64,000 nucleotides of DNA from Phalacrocorax aristotelis (GCF_949628215.1 NC_134279.1:82515330-82579329), one strand, 5' to 3'. Shown: positions 51,051-62,784, numbered from the stretch's first letter. The notes: a model not told the origin generated them from the letters alone. Program-made: numbers and translations.

Positions 51051-51258
51051 CGCCTGGCACCGGCCGATGCTGACATCCCCCTCAAGAACTGCCAGACCCT
51101 CTGCTTCTGTGCCAGGGCTCTCACCCCACCATGCCCCAGCAGAGCCGTGGCCCCACCACCCAGGGCTCCCCAATCAATCCCGCATGCCACCAGTCCATCC
51201 ATCCTACGCCATGAGCAGGGCCGCGCCGTTCCCCTGCATCAGGGCACATAGCTGAGGG
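51051..51258 (+). other. FBXO41: FBXO41 5' untranslated part of the first coding exon
   Basis: It follows a strong acceptor (ccctatctcttccag, 51036-51050). It contains a complete upstream ORF (51067-51255) listed separately. Confidence 0.6.
51067..51255 (+). CDS. Upstream ORF in the FBXO41 leader (62 codons)
   Basis: ATG at 51067 opens 62 codons (MLTSPSRTAR start) and ends TGA at 51253-51255. The main ATG follows after three bases (TGA-GGG-ATG). If the leader runs through 51051, scanning ribosomes would meet this ATG first. Placement so close to the main start suggests a role in translation by reinitiation, though conservation is unknown. The peptide itself shows no family signature. Confidence 0.45.
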   Translation: MLTSPSRTARPSASVPGLSPHHAPAEPWPHHPGLPNQSRMPPVHPSYAMSRAAPFPCIRAHS

Positions 51259-51980
51259 ATGGCCTCGCTGGACCTGCCCTACCGGTGTCCGCGGTGCGGG
51301 GAGCACAAGCGCTTCCGCAGCCTCTCCTCACTGCGGGCGCACCTGGAGTACAACCACACGTATGAGACCCTCTACGTCCTCTCCAAGACCAACAGCATTT
51401 GCGATGCCGCCGTCTTCCCCTTGGCCGCCGACGGGGCCCTGCTGACGCCAGCCGCCCGGCGGGACTATTTTGAGAGCACTTCTTTCCAAGGCAAGGACCA
51501 GCGCTTCTCCTGCGACCTCGTCCCCGCCGAGGAGCTGGAGCCGGCCCCATCGTCCTCTCCGTCACCCCGCTATGTCCACGAGATCGAGATCCCGCTGACG
51601 GAGATATTCACCCGGGGCAAAGCCGTGGCACCGGCACCCGCTCCGCCGGCCACTATGGATGCTGCCTACGAGGAAGGCTTGGCCCGCCTGAAGATCCGCG
51701 CCTTTGAGAAGCTGGAGGTGGACAAGCGGCTGGAGAAGCTGACGGAGGAGGTGGAGCAGAAGATCGCCTCGCAGGTGGGACGGCTCCAGGTGGAGCTGGA
51801 CCGCAAGAGTTCGGAGCTGGAGAAGGCCAAGCAGGAGAGCCTGAGGCTCAGCCGTGAGAAGCAGGAGCTGGAGGACCGGGCATCTGAACTGTCCCGCCAG
51901 GTGGACGTCAGTGTGGAGATGCTGGCCTCCCTCAAGCAGGACCTGGTGCAGAAGGAGCAGGAGCTGACCCGCAAGCAACA
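51259..51980 (+). CDS. FBXO41: FBXO41 coding exon 1 (residues 1-240)
   Basis: Encodes the zinc-finger-like start (YRCPRCGEHKRFRSLSSL) and most of the coiled coil (ELEKAKQESLRLSREKQELE). The donor is GTGAGT; two bases of codon 241 carry over. Confidence 0.95.
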
Positions 51981-54900
51981 GTGAGTCCTTTGCTCCCTCT
52001 CCTGGCTGCAGGGTGGTGGGAAATCAATCCCTGGTGGTGAGCCCTGAGGAGCCCAACACCATCACCAAACCCTCAGGCCAAGCGCTAGGGCACAATCCCT
52101 TGGCAATGCCCATTAGCATCATCCCTCTTCAGGTTTTGCATCTTCTCCCACGCAGGCGGTGTCCACATAGACCTGAGCCCCTCCATGTCTGCAGCCAAGC
52201 TGGGTCACGTCATGCCAGACCTTGTCCCAGAGCCACTGGTGCCCCAGGACATGGCCAAGCTGGGGATGGACATGGCCATCCTGCTGTCCTGCCAAGGAAC
52301 ATGGTGGTGGTGGCCATGTTGCTGCAGCCCATCTCTAGTACCAGAGGGTGTCCCCGCCCACAACCAGGGCTGGGTCTTCCCCTCTGCCTCCACAGCTGAA
52401 TTGTCCAGCCTTACACAACCTGAGCAATCCCAGCAAGCTGTCCCATGGTCATCAACATGGGAGGGGACACCTTGGTCATGCCTGATTCAGGGGTTTTCTC
52501 CCAAAAGGAGGGTGGGATAGCCCAGGCAGTATGACCTCCGTTTGCTGCTAGGACCGTGGCACTGTCATCCTTGTTTTCATGCCATGTTCCCCACTCAAAA
52601 CCCACGTCAACCCCAGCACTGCTCCTGGGTTTCCCCCCAGTCAAGCACTGGGTCATTTTGCCCATCGGTGTTGCTCAAGCAAACTAGACCTTCTTCCTCA
52701 GGAGTTTCTTAGCAAAGCTGGAGGCCACTGCGGGGTCTAAAGAGTCAGTGAGGAGCAGGTTAGTGAGGGATAGTCATGGTTGTGCTGGGCTGGGAGCACT
52801 GGTGGGATTCCTCAAGGTCTTCTCTTGATCCCCACCATCGTCAGCATGTTCATTAATGACTCTGACTCCAAAATAACAGCTGTGGCTCAGAAACAAGGTT
52901 CACAGGATTTGCTGGTGGTGGGGATGGTCCTGGGGTGAGGAGTGGGGTGATGCTGGGGCCAGATAAGGGCAACACCTCTTTGTTTGGATGAGTGGGGATG
53001 GGACAGGCAATAGGGAGGTTTGGGGGCTGCCATCAGCTGCCTTGTGGTGTTGCCTAGGGACATCTCAGGGTGCATGGTGGCAGGACGAGGGCACCAGAGT
53101 GGACGAGTCTGGAGTAGGGCCTGGAGACATGTAAGACAGGATGGACAGAGGGTGACTGATGGGTCCAACACATCTTGTTTGGTCTGCAGTGGAACCATTA
53201 CCACCTAAGAATTTGTTTTTATGCCCCAAAACTACTTCCTGCACCTCCCTTTCTTTAGAGGAACCCTCCTGCCTCTTGACTGTCCACATCCGTCCCCAGA
53301 ATCCTCCAGCTGGAGTGAAAAAATCACTTGCCAGGTTGCAGAGAGAGGATGGGAAGAGCTGCTGAAAAGAGATGGGGTTTTTTCTCAGTTGTGGGGAAAT
53401 CATCGGAAATAATTTCCATTGGCACAGCCAGCTTCACCTTTCCCCAAGAACAAAACATTGCCCGGGACATTTCCCAGCCCTGCCAGCTCTGGAACACCAT
53501 TGATTTCATGGGAGGCTTTTTGCTCCTGGGCTCCGTTTGCTTTGCTAGGAGTGTTTTTCCATGGGAATGAGAGAGATGCAGGTGATAACCATCAGCATCA
53601 CCTTACACCCACCGTGCCAGCTCCCCATTTGCCTTCCAAATCTCTGGGGGCCCCTCGCCAAGAGCCTTCCCAAATAATTGCTGGGAAGTTCCCAGGCCCA
53701 CGCTGCAAAGGGCAGGTTGGGGGACAATTAGTTGGTAATTAAATGGCAGTTAATAACCAGCAGCAGGAATTTTATGTCACTAAGGGCTGCCTCCTCCTTT
53801 TTCCTTCCCGCTCCTGTGCAGACCGGTGTGGCCGGTTGTGCATGGTTGGGTGTGCACGGTTGGGTGTGTGAGGTTGGGTGTGCACAAGACAGGCATGCAG
53901 AGCTAGGCTTGTGCATCTGCAGGGGTTCGTGGATGCTGGGTGAATGCGTGAGAGCGTTTGTGCACGGGTGTGCGCCCACCGCCGACCGTGCGGGCGCGAT
54001 CGGTGCTGGGTGTGCATGCAACCAACTGTATGTGTGCCCGGGGGGTGTGGGTGTGCCTGTGCGTGCTCGCGATGCTGCCTGCACGCGCGCTGGCTGTGTC
54101 TGGCTGTGCACGTGTGGCAGGGTGCACGTCTGTGTGCGTGTTTTCACGGTGCTCGTGCGTGGAAGGGTGGCTCTGTGCGTGCGCGGTGGTGCTCGTGGGT
54201 GTGCACAACAGCTGTGCACGTGTGCGTGCCTGCGTGTGCGTGTGTGCGTTTGCAGGGGTGCGACGGCCGGGTGGGTCTGGCTGCGTGTGTTTTTGGGACG
54301 TGTGTTCTCGCGGGGGTGTGACGGCTGCGTGTGCCGGTGTGTACATGCCCACATTTTGGGGAAGTGGATGAGGTGGGTGGGTGCGTGTGTGCCTGGGCAC
54401 ACACGTGTGCAGGGCGGGATGGGGTCGCCTTGGGTCGCTGAGCCGCTGGCACACCCCAGGCTGCATTTTGGGGGTGATATCTTCAGGTTACCCTTAAGGT
54501 CTTTCCTTTAAATCTGCCATAAATGAGGCGGGGAACCACTGCCATCCTCTTCCATCATCCCTCCACACCATCATCATCCTCCTCCCTCCACTCCATCACA
54601 CTCAGGGGCCTGACTCCAGCCCTGGGAATGATGTACATCGCAGTGAAGGTGCTGGGGACATCATCCCCCCCCAGAACAAGGTGGCCACGTCCCTTGTTCC
54701 CGAGCCCTTGTTCCAGGAGCCAACTGGATGGCACAGACCCCAGTCAGGCTGATGGTGGGATGGTCCGGATGCACCTGAGCATCCTGGAGGTGCTTATCAG
54801 GAAGAGGTGGGAACGGACTGGGGTGTCAGCCACTGGTCCCTCCATGCAGGGAAGTGCTGCAGATCGACCAGTTCCTGAAGGAGACGGCCGCCCGCGAGGC

Positions 54901-57900
54901 CAACGCCAAGGTGCGCCTCCAGCACTTCATCGAGGAGCTGCTGGACCGGGCGGACCGGGCTGAGAAACAGCTCCAGATCATCAGCAGCAGCTGCGGCACC
55001 ACCCCAAACGGCAGCCTGGGACGCTGCGGCACACCGGGGGCCAAGGCCGCCGGCCGACCGGTACCTCCGCGGGCACAGGCACGGGCACCCCTGCGGCTTC
55101 GGGCATGCACCCATGTGGCTTCTCTGATGGCTGCAAAGTGTTGAGTGGGGAGGTGTAGGGACCCCCATCTCATTCCCTGGGGGAAATGGATAATCCTGGG
55201 TAGGGGGATCCCAACTAGAAGCTGCTTTTTGGAGGGTCTGTGTGTTCATGGTGAGTGTGGGCAAGGTGCTGGGGTGATGTTGGAGATGCTCTTCTGCATC
55301 CCACTTGGGTATGGGCTCATCCCAAAATGCAGCTGGCACTGGGTGGGTTATCGGGCTCATCTTCCTTGGCTGCAGCACCCACATTCTGGGTTTTGCCACA
55401 TTGGTTCCTCTTGTCCCGTCTCCCCACAGAGAGACCGGCACCCGGGGCCGGGGGCAGTCATTCATGGTCCTTACGGCGTGTCCAACCAGCGCTCCTCCTC
55501 CAGCACCGGGTGAGTCCCCTGTCCGTGCTGCCTGTTTGGGTTTTTAATGGGATGCTCATTTTTTGGCGGGCAAGGAGCTGACAGGGAGGGGATGCACACC
55601 CCAGCGAGCCCTGACGTTGGGCATCCATGTCCCCCAGGGCCTCAAGCCGGGCCAAAGCTGTGTCGCAGAGCTCGGGCTGCTACGACAGCGACAGCGCGGA
55701 GCCGTGCCCCACCGATGACACCGCCGACGGGCATCCCTACCCGGCGCGGGACAGCGCCCGGGGCTCGGGGCTGCGCCGGCAAGCCATCCAAAACTGGCAC
55801 CGCCGGCCCTACCGCAACAGCACCGAGGGCGAGGAGGGCGACGTCTCCGATGTGGGCTCCCGCACCACCGAGTCGGAGGCCGAGGGCTGGGAGCCGGATG
55901 CACCCGGATCTGCCGCATCCCGACCCGCCGGCAGCTGCCGGCTGACGGGTGAGACCGCACCGTGCTCTTCTGGTGGGGTGGGAGGACAGGGAGGCTGGGA
56001 GGTGGGGGACGGGGATGGCTCCTTGGCTCTGCAAGGAGCATCCCCTCCCCGCCATCCTTCCCAGCTGCCAGTGGCAACTGATGGTGGGTGTCCCACAGCC
56101 AGGACCAAGGGGGCTGGGGGCAAGGTGGGCCGGCTGGAGAGGGGCAGCCCGGGCCACTCCAGCGAGGTGATCAGCCCTGAGATCCTCAAGATGCGGGCGG
56201 CTCTTTTCTGCATCTTCACCTACCTGGACACCAAGACCCTGCTGCGGGCAGCCGAAGTGTGCAAGGACTGGAAGTTCGTGGCCCGGCACCCGGCCGTGTG
56301 GACACGGGTGCTGCTGGAGAATGCCAGGGTGTCCTCTAAGGTATGGGGGATAGGGACGGCACCGCCTGGCATGAGACCTTTTGTCCAGATAGGTGGAGCT
56401 GTGCAAACATCTCACTTGTGTTGATTGTCATGCCATTATGGTCATGGGAACACGGGTGCACACAGCTGTGTGCTTGCACTAGTGTGGCTGGATGTGTTGC
56501 ACGTTCACTCGTGCATGCTTGTGGGCATGAGCTCACGTGCACACGTTTTTATGTGATTTTGTTGCACACACTTGTTGCATGACCTCTTATGTGCATTTTC
56601 ACTTAGCTATGGCACACGTGTACGCAGAAATGCCCATGCGAGTGCATGTGTGTGCACAGATCTGCCCAAAGACAGCCAAGGATGGGTGGTGTGGGGTGTG
56701 CAGGGGGCATCCCCCTTGGTGATGGCCACCCCTGTCCCCCCAGTTCCTGGCCATGCTGTCTCAGTGGTGCACCCAGATGCATTCCCTCACCCTCCAAAAC
56801 CTGAAGCCCCGCCAGCGAGGGAAGAAGGAGAGCAAGGAGGACTACATGAAGAGCACGCGGTGAGTCCCCGTGTCCCAGGCACCTCTTGGTCCTCAGAGAT
56901 GACGATGCTCCATGAGCCCCAACTCTGTTTCCACTGACGGATGTTCATCGCGCATCAGCTCTTGCTGTGGGTTTTGGGGGTTCTGGAGCCACAGATCCTC
57001 ATGGGACATGTCACCTTCCTGGGGTGGCCCTCAGGTGGCCATGGGGAGTGTGAGTGTGGGTGCACGTGCCTGACCCAGCCTCCATCCCTGGCAGGGGCTG
57101 CCTGGAAGCCGGGCTGGAGTCCCTGCTGAAAGCCACGGGCAGCAACCTGCTCATCCTCCGCATCTCGCACTGCCCCAACGTGCTGACGGACCGCTCGCTC
57201 TGGCTGGCCAGCTGCTACTGCCGTGCTCTGCAGGCTGTCACGTACCGGTAAGGATGGCCACCAGCATCCCCCCCTTGCCCATGGGCTCCATGTGGTTCCC
57301 TGGCTGGGAGAAGGCTGGGAACATCCACGGGATGTGCTGGGACTCCTCTGATGCCCATCCCCATTCCCTGTCAGAACACAGCCCATCTGGCCAGGTGCGA
57401 AGGACCCACCTTTCCATGTTCCCAGCTCAGCGGCAGCCCCAGTGTCCCCAGTGCAAGCTGTCATTGCAACTCTTATCCTCTTCTGGCATGTTCCCATGCA
57501 GATGTTTCCCTTCCAGCTCTGATTCCCACTGTCCCGTTACTGATCTCACCCCAGCTGGAGGCGTGACCAGGGTCTTGGTACAGAAACACTGCTTTATGTT
57601 AGAGAAGGGTGAAGAAGAGGTGCACCAACACCGGGGCCCAGTGAGGTCCCACCTGGCTATGACCCCCTGATAAAGGCTTCTAATGGGGAGAAGAGACCTC
57701 AGGGTCCCTCTGTCCTGGGAGGGAGGAACAGCTCTGCCACAGGATTGCTAAGACCCAGCTTGGAGACCTTGCCCAAGAGCAAGGACACAAGGCCCGTGAT
57801 GGTGTAGCTCTTGGAGGAGGTCACAGGTCCTGGAGGAGATCACTCACTGCTCCTTGGTCTTGGCCACCTTCCGAAGGGCTCTGCCTCCCGTGGAGGCAGG

Positions 57901-60900
57901 ATTTACTTTCCTACACTCTCAAGGAGGATGATCCTTGTTCCACTGTGCCCTGCAGACAACAGCTTCAGCCTCTGCATCCATTTCACCTGCAGCCAATGGG
58001 TGTCCTCATCCAACCTACGATGGAGAATCCTTCAGGTGGGAAAGCACACCCGGCCAGCTCCTCCACATTGGACCAAGAAAGCTCAAACACGGCTCTGATC
58101 TGGGGATCCGGCACCATGAGGCAGCCCAGTGCTGCTGGGTTTAACCCAAAGACCCCTCCCTCAGCCCTTCCAGGGGTGTTAAAGCAAGCCCGAGCACTCC
58201 TGGCACATTGCTAACCTGTGACTCTGACTCATGCTGTAATTAACCTGCCATGCTTGCAAGGGGCTCTTGGCAGGCGTCTTCAGTGGAGATGTGTGAAATG
58301 CTCAAGATAACACCCATCACTTATTTTTAGGCTTGCTTGAAGTTTTCAAGTAGGTCATTTAGAGTTAGGAAGTGCAACCTCGGTCTTCGGGAGGAAGCCC
58401 AGTGTGACGAAGGGGCCTCTGTCTGGGCTGGCAGCATCAGAATGATGCTGTCTGACATCTCTGCTCCATTCACTCGATGCAGGGAGCTGATGGCAGAGAA
58501 AACTCCTCTGGGCCAGTGGCACAAATGCCGGGTGGGCAGGCAGCGTGTCTGCGCCTGATCAGTGCCGTGACTCAGCCTACACCTCCACCATGCCCCTGCA
58601 CAAATCCAGCAGTACCCCATGAGGTCTGTTCTGACATCTCCAAAAACACCAAGGAGGAGCCCACAGCGAAACTCTGCAGCGACATTTGGCCAACAGGATG
58701 GAGAATACGCGGAGCTGGTACAGAGGCCATGGAGCAGCCACTGCCCTTGGCTGGAAGTTACCGCCCATCAGGTGAAACATCCTTACCACCTCCAGGCACC
58801 TTCCCCATCCAGACTGGGCAGGTGGCAAGTGAAACCAACCCAATGAGACCTCCAGGGATGCTATATTTGCTCTGCAAGGGTACACAGCCTGGCAGTCTCA
58901 GTTCAATCAATTGCCACCTTTGCATCTGGAAAACTTCTGCCTTCACCTTCAACCCCACCTTCAACCACCAACCTCACCTTCAGCCTTTACCTTCAGCCTT
59001 ACTTCATCTTCAGTCTCACCTTCAGCCTCACCCTCTTCCATTTTTCTTGATATTGCACATCTGTAGGCACAATTCCAGACAGAAATGCCTTCAGCCTTCC
59101 TGCTTGGGTTGGTGCTGGGACTGTCTGGTTCACGGGCGGATCGTGGGTTATAAATAATGACCAGATTTGTACCTGCAGGTGCAGAGAGATGGAGCAACAT
59201 GGAGGCTGCAGACACAGCCCCCAGGGCAGCATCACTGCCGGTGGGGGCCACCGTGTGTCCTCTGTGTTGTTCCAGGAGTTCTACGGACCCTGTGGGTCAT
59301 GAAGTCATCTGGGCCCTTGGAGCAGGTTGCAGGGACATCATCTCCCTCCAGGTCGCACCTCTGCATCCATGGTAAGAAGCTTGTTAGGAGGAGGCCAGGC
59401 TGAGTGTGAGGGGCACCAGTGGGCTGGAAAGAAATTGGGTGACAGATTCAGATTTGCTCATGGGATGGGCAGCAATCCCGGAAGCCAGTTTGGAGGACCA
59501 GAACCTGGGAGCATTTGGGCATAAGCACCTCCCTGCTGAGCCAGGATGTTTCCAGGGAGGCTGCTAACACCAGAGATGAAAGGGGAGCTGTGGCGGGTCT
59601 AGTAAGTGATGCTGAACATCAAACGCTTGTCTGAGCTCCTCACTGCTCCTGTAACAGCAGACTGAAGGGCCTGGATGTTTTTAAAAGGGTGTCAAGTCGC
59701 TGCTTAGTTAGACTGCAGTTGCTCTTGCTTTGGAAGAGCATTCTGGTGGCAGGAAGATGCTGGTAGCTCTCCCGCCCCCGCAACGTCTGGGTGCTCAGGA
59801 GTTCATGGCTCACAGAACAGGTCACTTGGCTCCTCACCTCCACGCCGTGGGGCTGCCTCCTGCGCATTTCTTCTTGTCCTGGGAGGTTTGTTGCAATGTC
59901 ATGTTCCCCATCAGCCTGGATCGAGGTGTACAGAGGGGGATGTCTCTTAGCAGAAGAAGCTGGATGTCAAGTCCCTGATGGCTTATGTCTTTCCTGGGGG
60001 AAACACCACATGGCATGTAGGCTTCTCCATCTGAGCTGGAGGTCCAGGCTCCTGCTACTGGTTTGATCACTGCAAGCAACAGAGTTCAGGGCCTGATTCA
60101 GACCTCTAAAGGAGGACAGTCTGGGGCAGAGGGACTCCACTGAGTGCATGGACCTGCCCTGTCCTGGTTGCAGCACAGCCCAGGACGGTTGCTCAGATGG
60201 AGACATCTGCTCTGGAGACACCTCCTTACAGAGTGCAACCCCCGGGTTGGTGGGGTGGGAGAGGTCCCAACCCCACGCCACTTGCAGGAGCGCTCGGGGA
60301 GGGGGGGGGATCTTTTCTGCCAGCCCTCCCCAGCTCTTTCTTCTTCACCTCCCCAGCCAGCAGCCGACGCGTTTCAGCAACCGCTGCCTTCAGATGATCG
60401 GACGGTGCTGGCCACACCTGCGGGCGCTGGGCATTGGAGGGGCAGGCTGCGGCGTCCAGGGACTGGCATCCTTAGGTAGGCAGCTCTCCTCTGATGGGGC
60501 AAGGGGAAAGGGACCTTGCTGGAGGCAGGGTGTACCCCTAGGAGATGTCCCATGGGGATCTCAGCGGAGAAGCCCACCCCGAGGACCATGGATGCACCCT
60601 GGCCCTCCTTGCTGCCACCCATCTCTCCTACCAGCCCTTTCCCATCGGCTGTCCTCATCTCTTCCCCGTGGGGCGCTGATGGCGGGTGCTCTGTCCTTCC
60701 AGCACGAAACTGCATGCGGCTTCAGGTCCTGGAGCTGGACCACGTCGCGGAGATCAACCAGGAGGTTGCAGCAGAGGTGTGTCGAGAGGGGCTGAAGGGG
60801 CTGGAGATGCTAGTGCTGACCTCCACACCAGTCACCCCCAAAGCCCTGCTGCACTTCAACAGTGAGTAGCAATGCCGCAGGGAGTGCAGAGCATTGTCCA

Positions 60901-62784
60901 TTGACCAAAAGGCCACCAGATATCCAAATCCATGAACCAGACCCTGCCTTCCAGCCCCACCCGCAGGAACCCACCTCCAGCACTGGAAGGTGCTGGGAGC
61001 CCTGTGGTGGAAGATTTCTAAGAGGGGATCCAACAGCCCCCTGCCAAGGATGGGTTAAGAAAAGCTGATCTTGCCTTGGGCCGTAGGGAGGATGGAGACA
61101 CTCCCTCCGTGCTCCCTGGAGTGTAATCGAGGCCTCAATGTCAGTGGCACACCTGAGGTTCACCGTGGTGTGTCTGAGTTGGGAGTCACGCCATTTACTG
61201 AAGCCATTTGCCAGGACGGGAGCTCTGGGGGGAAAGCGGTCTGCAGCCAGCAGGAGGGAGTGTCTGAGGAGCCGTTCCTGGTGGCCATGGCACATGGGAC
61301 TTGCTGGGAACCCACCCCTCTGGGTGGAAGAGTAAGGGTTTCCCAAGAAAGCAGTAGGACTGCTGATTTGGGACAGGACAATCAGGGACCATCTCATAGA
61401 TGATCGTCCTCCCTGCAGAGGTCTTGGTCACCAAAAGTGGGTCTCCTCCATATTCAGGGTGAGGTTTTCCCAAATGCCTAAGGCCTTGAGGAGCACTGGG
61501 TGGGTTTTAGGGTCCCCCCTGGCTGCGGGGAGGCTATCTCCCCATCAGGTATGGCAAGGCCAGGGCTATCTCTGCCCCCAGGTGTGTGCCGGAACCTGAA
61601 GTCCATCGTCGTGCAGGTGGGCATTGTGGACTACTTCAAGGAGCCCCACAGCCCTGAAGCCAAGAAGATGTTTGAAGAAATGGTGAACAAACTCCAGGTA
61701 AAGGAACTCATTCCCAGGTCACCGTGTGTCACCAGTCTCATGTCCCCATGAGGTCTGAGGACAAATTCTTGCCCACCGCTGATGCTCCTCAGAAGATAAT
61801 GTTTTAGCTCACTAGGGACATCCTGAAGGCTCACTATCCTTCAAACACTCATGCCCCAAAGGCTGAAATAAGATCTAACATTCGCATTGCTTTAACCAGG
61901 ACTGCTTCTCTATGGGTCTCTTCTCCAGGGACAGAAAAGGGCTGTTGCCTCCTTTGCAGGGCCACTTAGTTGCCAAACACAGTGAAGTGATTTAAAATCT
62001 ACCTGTGAAAGCAGAAATAGGGCTAATTTTAGTTAGGCTGAGTTTCAGACCTTGCTTAGCTTGTGATGCTCAGCAGGGCTTGGGCTGTCCTTGATCTCTT
62101 CGGGGGCGTCTCCGAGGCAGCCATCCCCAACCGTGTCCAAGGGGGAAAATAGGTGCCTCCATTTCTCTTCATCCTCTGGCTGACTTCATCCTGCAGCGGG
62201 CTGGGCTCCTGTGGGGGCATAAGGCAAAACTCCCATGAGATGCAAAGCAGGACTTGGGGACAGAGGCCCACCAGTGCAGTCGGATGGGGTCAGAAGGCTC
62301 ACGCGGCTCCTGCTCCACCGCCAAGCCGTGGCATGGGAACAACAGTGGGCAGCAAGGCAGACCCACCTCCATCCCCAGGCTCTTCAGAGAGGAGTCTTGT
62401 GTGGCCACCCACTGCCGTGCTTTGCAAAGCCCCTGCATGTTGACGCCGTCTGCCCCAAACTACTACTGTCCTTTGGAAACAGTGGTTTTAACCAAGCAGA
62501 AACCAAATCCAGAGCTAGCTTCGAGGGCATGGGAGTAAGAGGTGTTGAGCCGGTCCTGCAAGGAAGCCAAATCCCCGTGGGATGCAGTGATGGGGATGGG
62601 ACCGGGGTGGACCCCTTCCCATGGTGGGGATTCGAGATATCCTCTGCTCTCTGTTGCTCAACTTGCGGGGCAGCAAGACTGCCAGGTCCTGCACCGACCG
62701 TGCTCTCTGCTCCTCTTCCAGGCCCTGAGGAAGAGACCTGGCTTCTCCAAGATTTTACACATCAAAGTGGAAGGAGGCTGTTAG
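51259..62784 (+). CDS. FBXO41: FBXO41, F-box only protein 41 (twelve coding exons)
   Basis: The coding exons are 51259-51980, 54850-55060, 55430-55509, 55638-55948, 56099-56340, 56744-56859, 57095-57247, 59276-59371, 60357-60475, 60703-60861, 61582-61697 and 62722-62784. All introns are GT-AG and all phases agree, giving 795 residues (mammalian proteins are a little longer, about 870). Domains are: a C2H2-like finger (C10, C13, H28, H33), a charged coiled coil (about 136-290), a low-complexity Ser-rich linker, an F-box (about 464-510, starting EVISPEILKMRAALFCIF) and a leucine-rich C-terminal region ending KILHIKVEGGC. F-box proteins recruit substrates to SCF ubiquitin ligases through SKP1; FBXO41 is neuron-enriched in mammals. 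The start has G at -3 and G at +4. It lies just downstream of EGR4 on the same strand, as in mammals. Confidence 0.97.
51981..54849 (+). other. FBXO41: FBXO41 intron 1 (of the coding region)
   Basis: A 2869-base intron. The main feature is a TG/GC-rich alternating tract from about 53820 to 54410, listed separately. Open frames on both strands inside that tract come from the repeat. Confidence 0.85.
53820..54410. repeat. Degenerate GTGTGC-type alternating tract
   Basis: About 590 bases of gtgtgcgtg-like text with frequent CpG. Purine-pyrimidine alternation is strong, so Z-DNA is possible. The repeat causes overlapping long frames on both strands (for example 53732-54511 plus and 53728-54402 minus), rich in Cys/Val/Gly or His/Thr. 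Confidence 0.85.
54850..55060 (+). CDS. FBXO41: FBXO41 coding exon 2 (residues 241-311)
   Basis: Starts with EVLQIDQFLKETAAREANAK, the end of the coiled coil, and ends KAAGRP before GTACCT. The tail after LQIISSSCGT is Gly/Ala-rich and variable. Confidence 0.92.
55430..55509 (+). CDS. FBXO41: FBXO41 coding exon 3 (residues 312-338)
   Basis: A small exon (RDRHPGPGAVIHGPYGVSNQ, then RSSSSTG) after ctccccacag. It aligns with the mammalian stretch ending SSSPSTG. The donor is GTGAGT. Confidence 0.9.
55638..55948 (+). CDS. FBXO41: FBXO41 coding exon 4 (residues 338-441)
   Basis: Encodes ASSRAKAVSQSSGCYDSDS, LRRQAIQNWHRRPYRNSTEG and EEGDVSDVGSRTTESEAEG, the conserved linker of mammalian FBXO41. 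Confidence 0.95.
56099..56340 (+). CDS. FBXO41: FBXO41 coding exon 5, F-box (residues 442-522)
   Basis: Carries the F-box: EVISPEILKMRAALFCIF, TYLDTKTLLRAAEVCKDW and ARHPAVWTRVLLENARV. The conserved Leu, Asp-Trp and Trp positions of F-boxes are present. Confidence 0.96.
56430..56680. repeat. Second degenerate TG/CA-rich tract in an FBXO41 intron
   Basis: Phrases such as gggtgcacacagctgtgtgc and gtgcatgtgtgtgcacagat recur in the intron between exons 5 and 6. It resembles a shorter, more decayed version of the tract in intron 1. Confidence 0.6.
56744..56859 (+). CDS. FBXO41: FBXO41 coding exon 6 (residues 523-561)
   Basis: Encodes FLAMLSQWCTQMHSLTLQNL and KPRQRGKKESKEDYMKS. It follows tgtccccccag and ends before GTGAGT. 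Confidence 0.95.
57095..57247 (+). CDS. FBXO41: FBXO41 coding exon 7 (residues 561-612)
   Basis: Encodes GCLEAGLESLLKATGSNLLI, LRISHCPNVLTDRSLWLASC and YCRALQAVTYR, the start of the leucine-rich region. The donor is GTAAGG. Confidence 0.95.
57248..59275 (+). other. FBXO41: FBXO41 intron 7
   Basis: A 2028-base intron. It contains a CTTCA-rich tandem repeat at about 58935-59030 and no other recognised feature. Confidence 0.85.
58935..59030 (+). repeat. CACCTTCAGCCT-type minisatellite
   Basis: Imperfect 12-base units (caccttcaacc, caccttcagcct) recur about eight times. Confidence 0.8.
59276..59371 (+). CDS. FBXO41: FBXO41 coding exon 8 (residues 612-644)
   Basis: Encodes SSTDPVGHEVIWALGAGCRD and IISLQVAPLHP. 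It follows gtgttgttccag; the donor is GTAAGA. Confidence 0.95.
60357..60475 (+). CDS. FBXO41: FBXO41 coding exon 9 (residues 644-684)
   Basis: Encodes QQPTRFSNRCLQMIGRCWPH and LRALGIGGAGCGVQGLASL. It follows cacctccccag and ends before GTAGGC. Confidence 0.95.
60703..60861 (+). CDS. FBXO41: FBXO41 coding exon 10 (residues 684-737)
   Basis: Encodes RNCMRLQVLELDHVAEINQE, then EVCREGLKGLEMLVLTSTPV and ALLHFN. The donor is GTGAGT. Confidence 0.95.
61582..61697 (+). CDS. FBXO41: FBXO41 coding exon 11 (residues 737-775)
   Basis: Encodes VCRNLKSIVVQVGIVDYFKE and PHSPEAKKMFEEMVNKLQ. The donor is GTAAAG. Confidence 0.95.
62722..62784 (+). CDS. FBXO41: FBXO41 last coding exon (residues 776-795)
   Basis: Encodes ALRKRPGFSKILHIKVEGGC and the stop TAG (62782-62784). 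The C-terminus is identical in style to the mammalian protein. Confidence 0.96.
   Translation, partial: ALRKRPGFSKILHIKVEGGC

Noticed and set aside
53732-54511. 259-codon plus-strand frame and a 224-codon minus-strand frame (53728-54402)
   Set aside because: Both are caused by the alternating TG/GC repeat inside an FBXO41 intron; the residues are low complexity.
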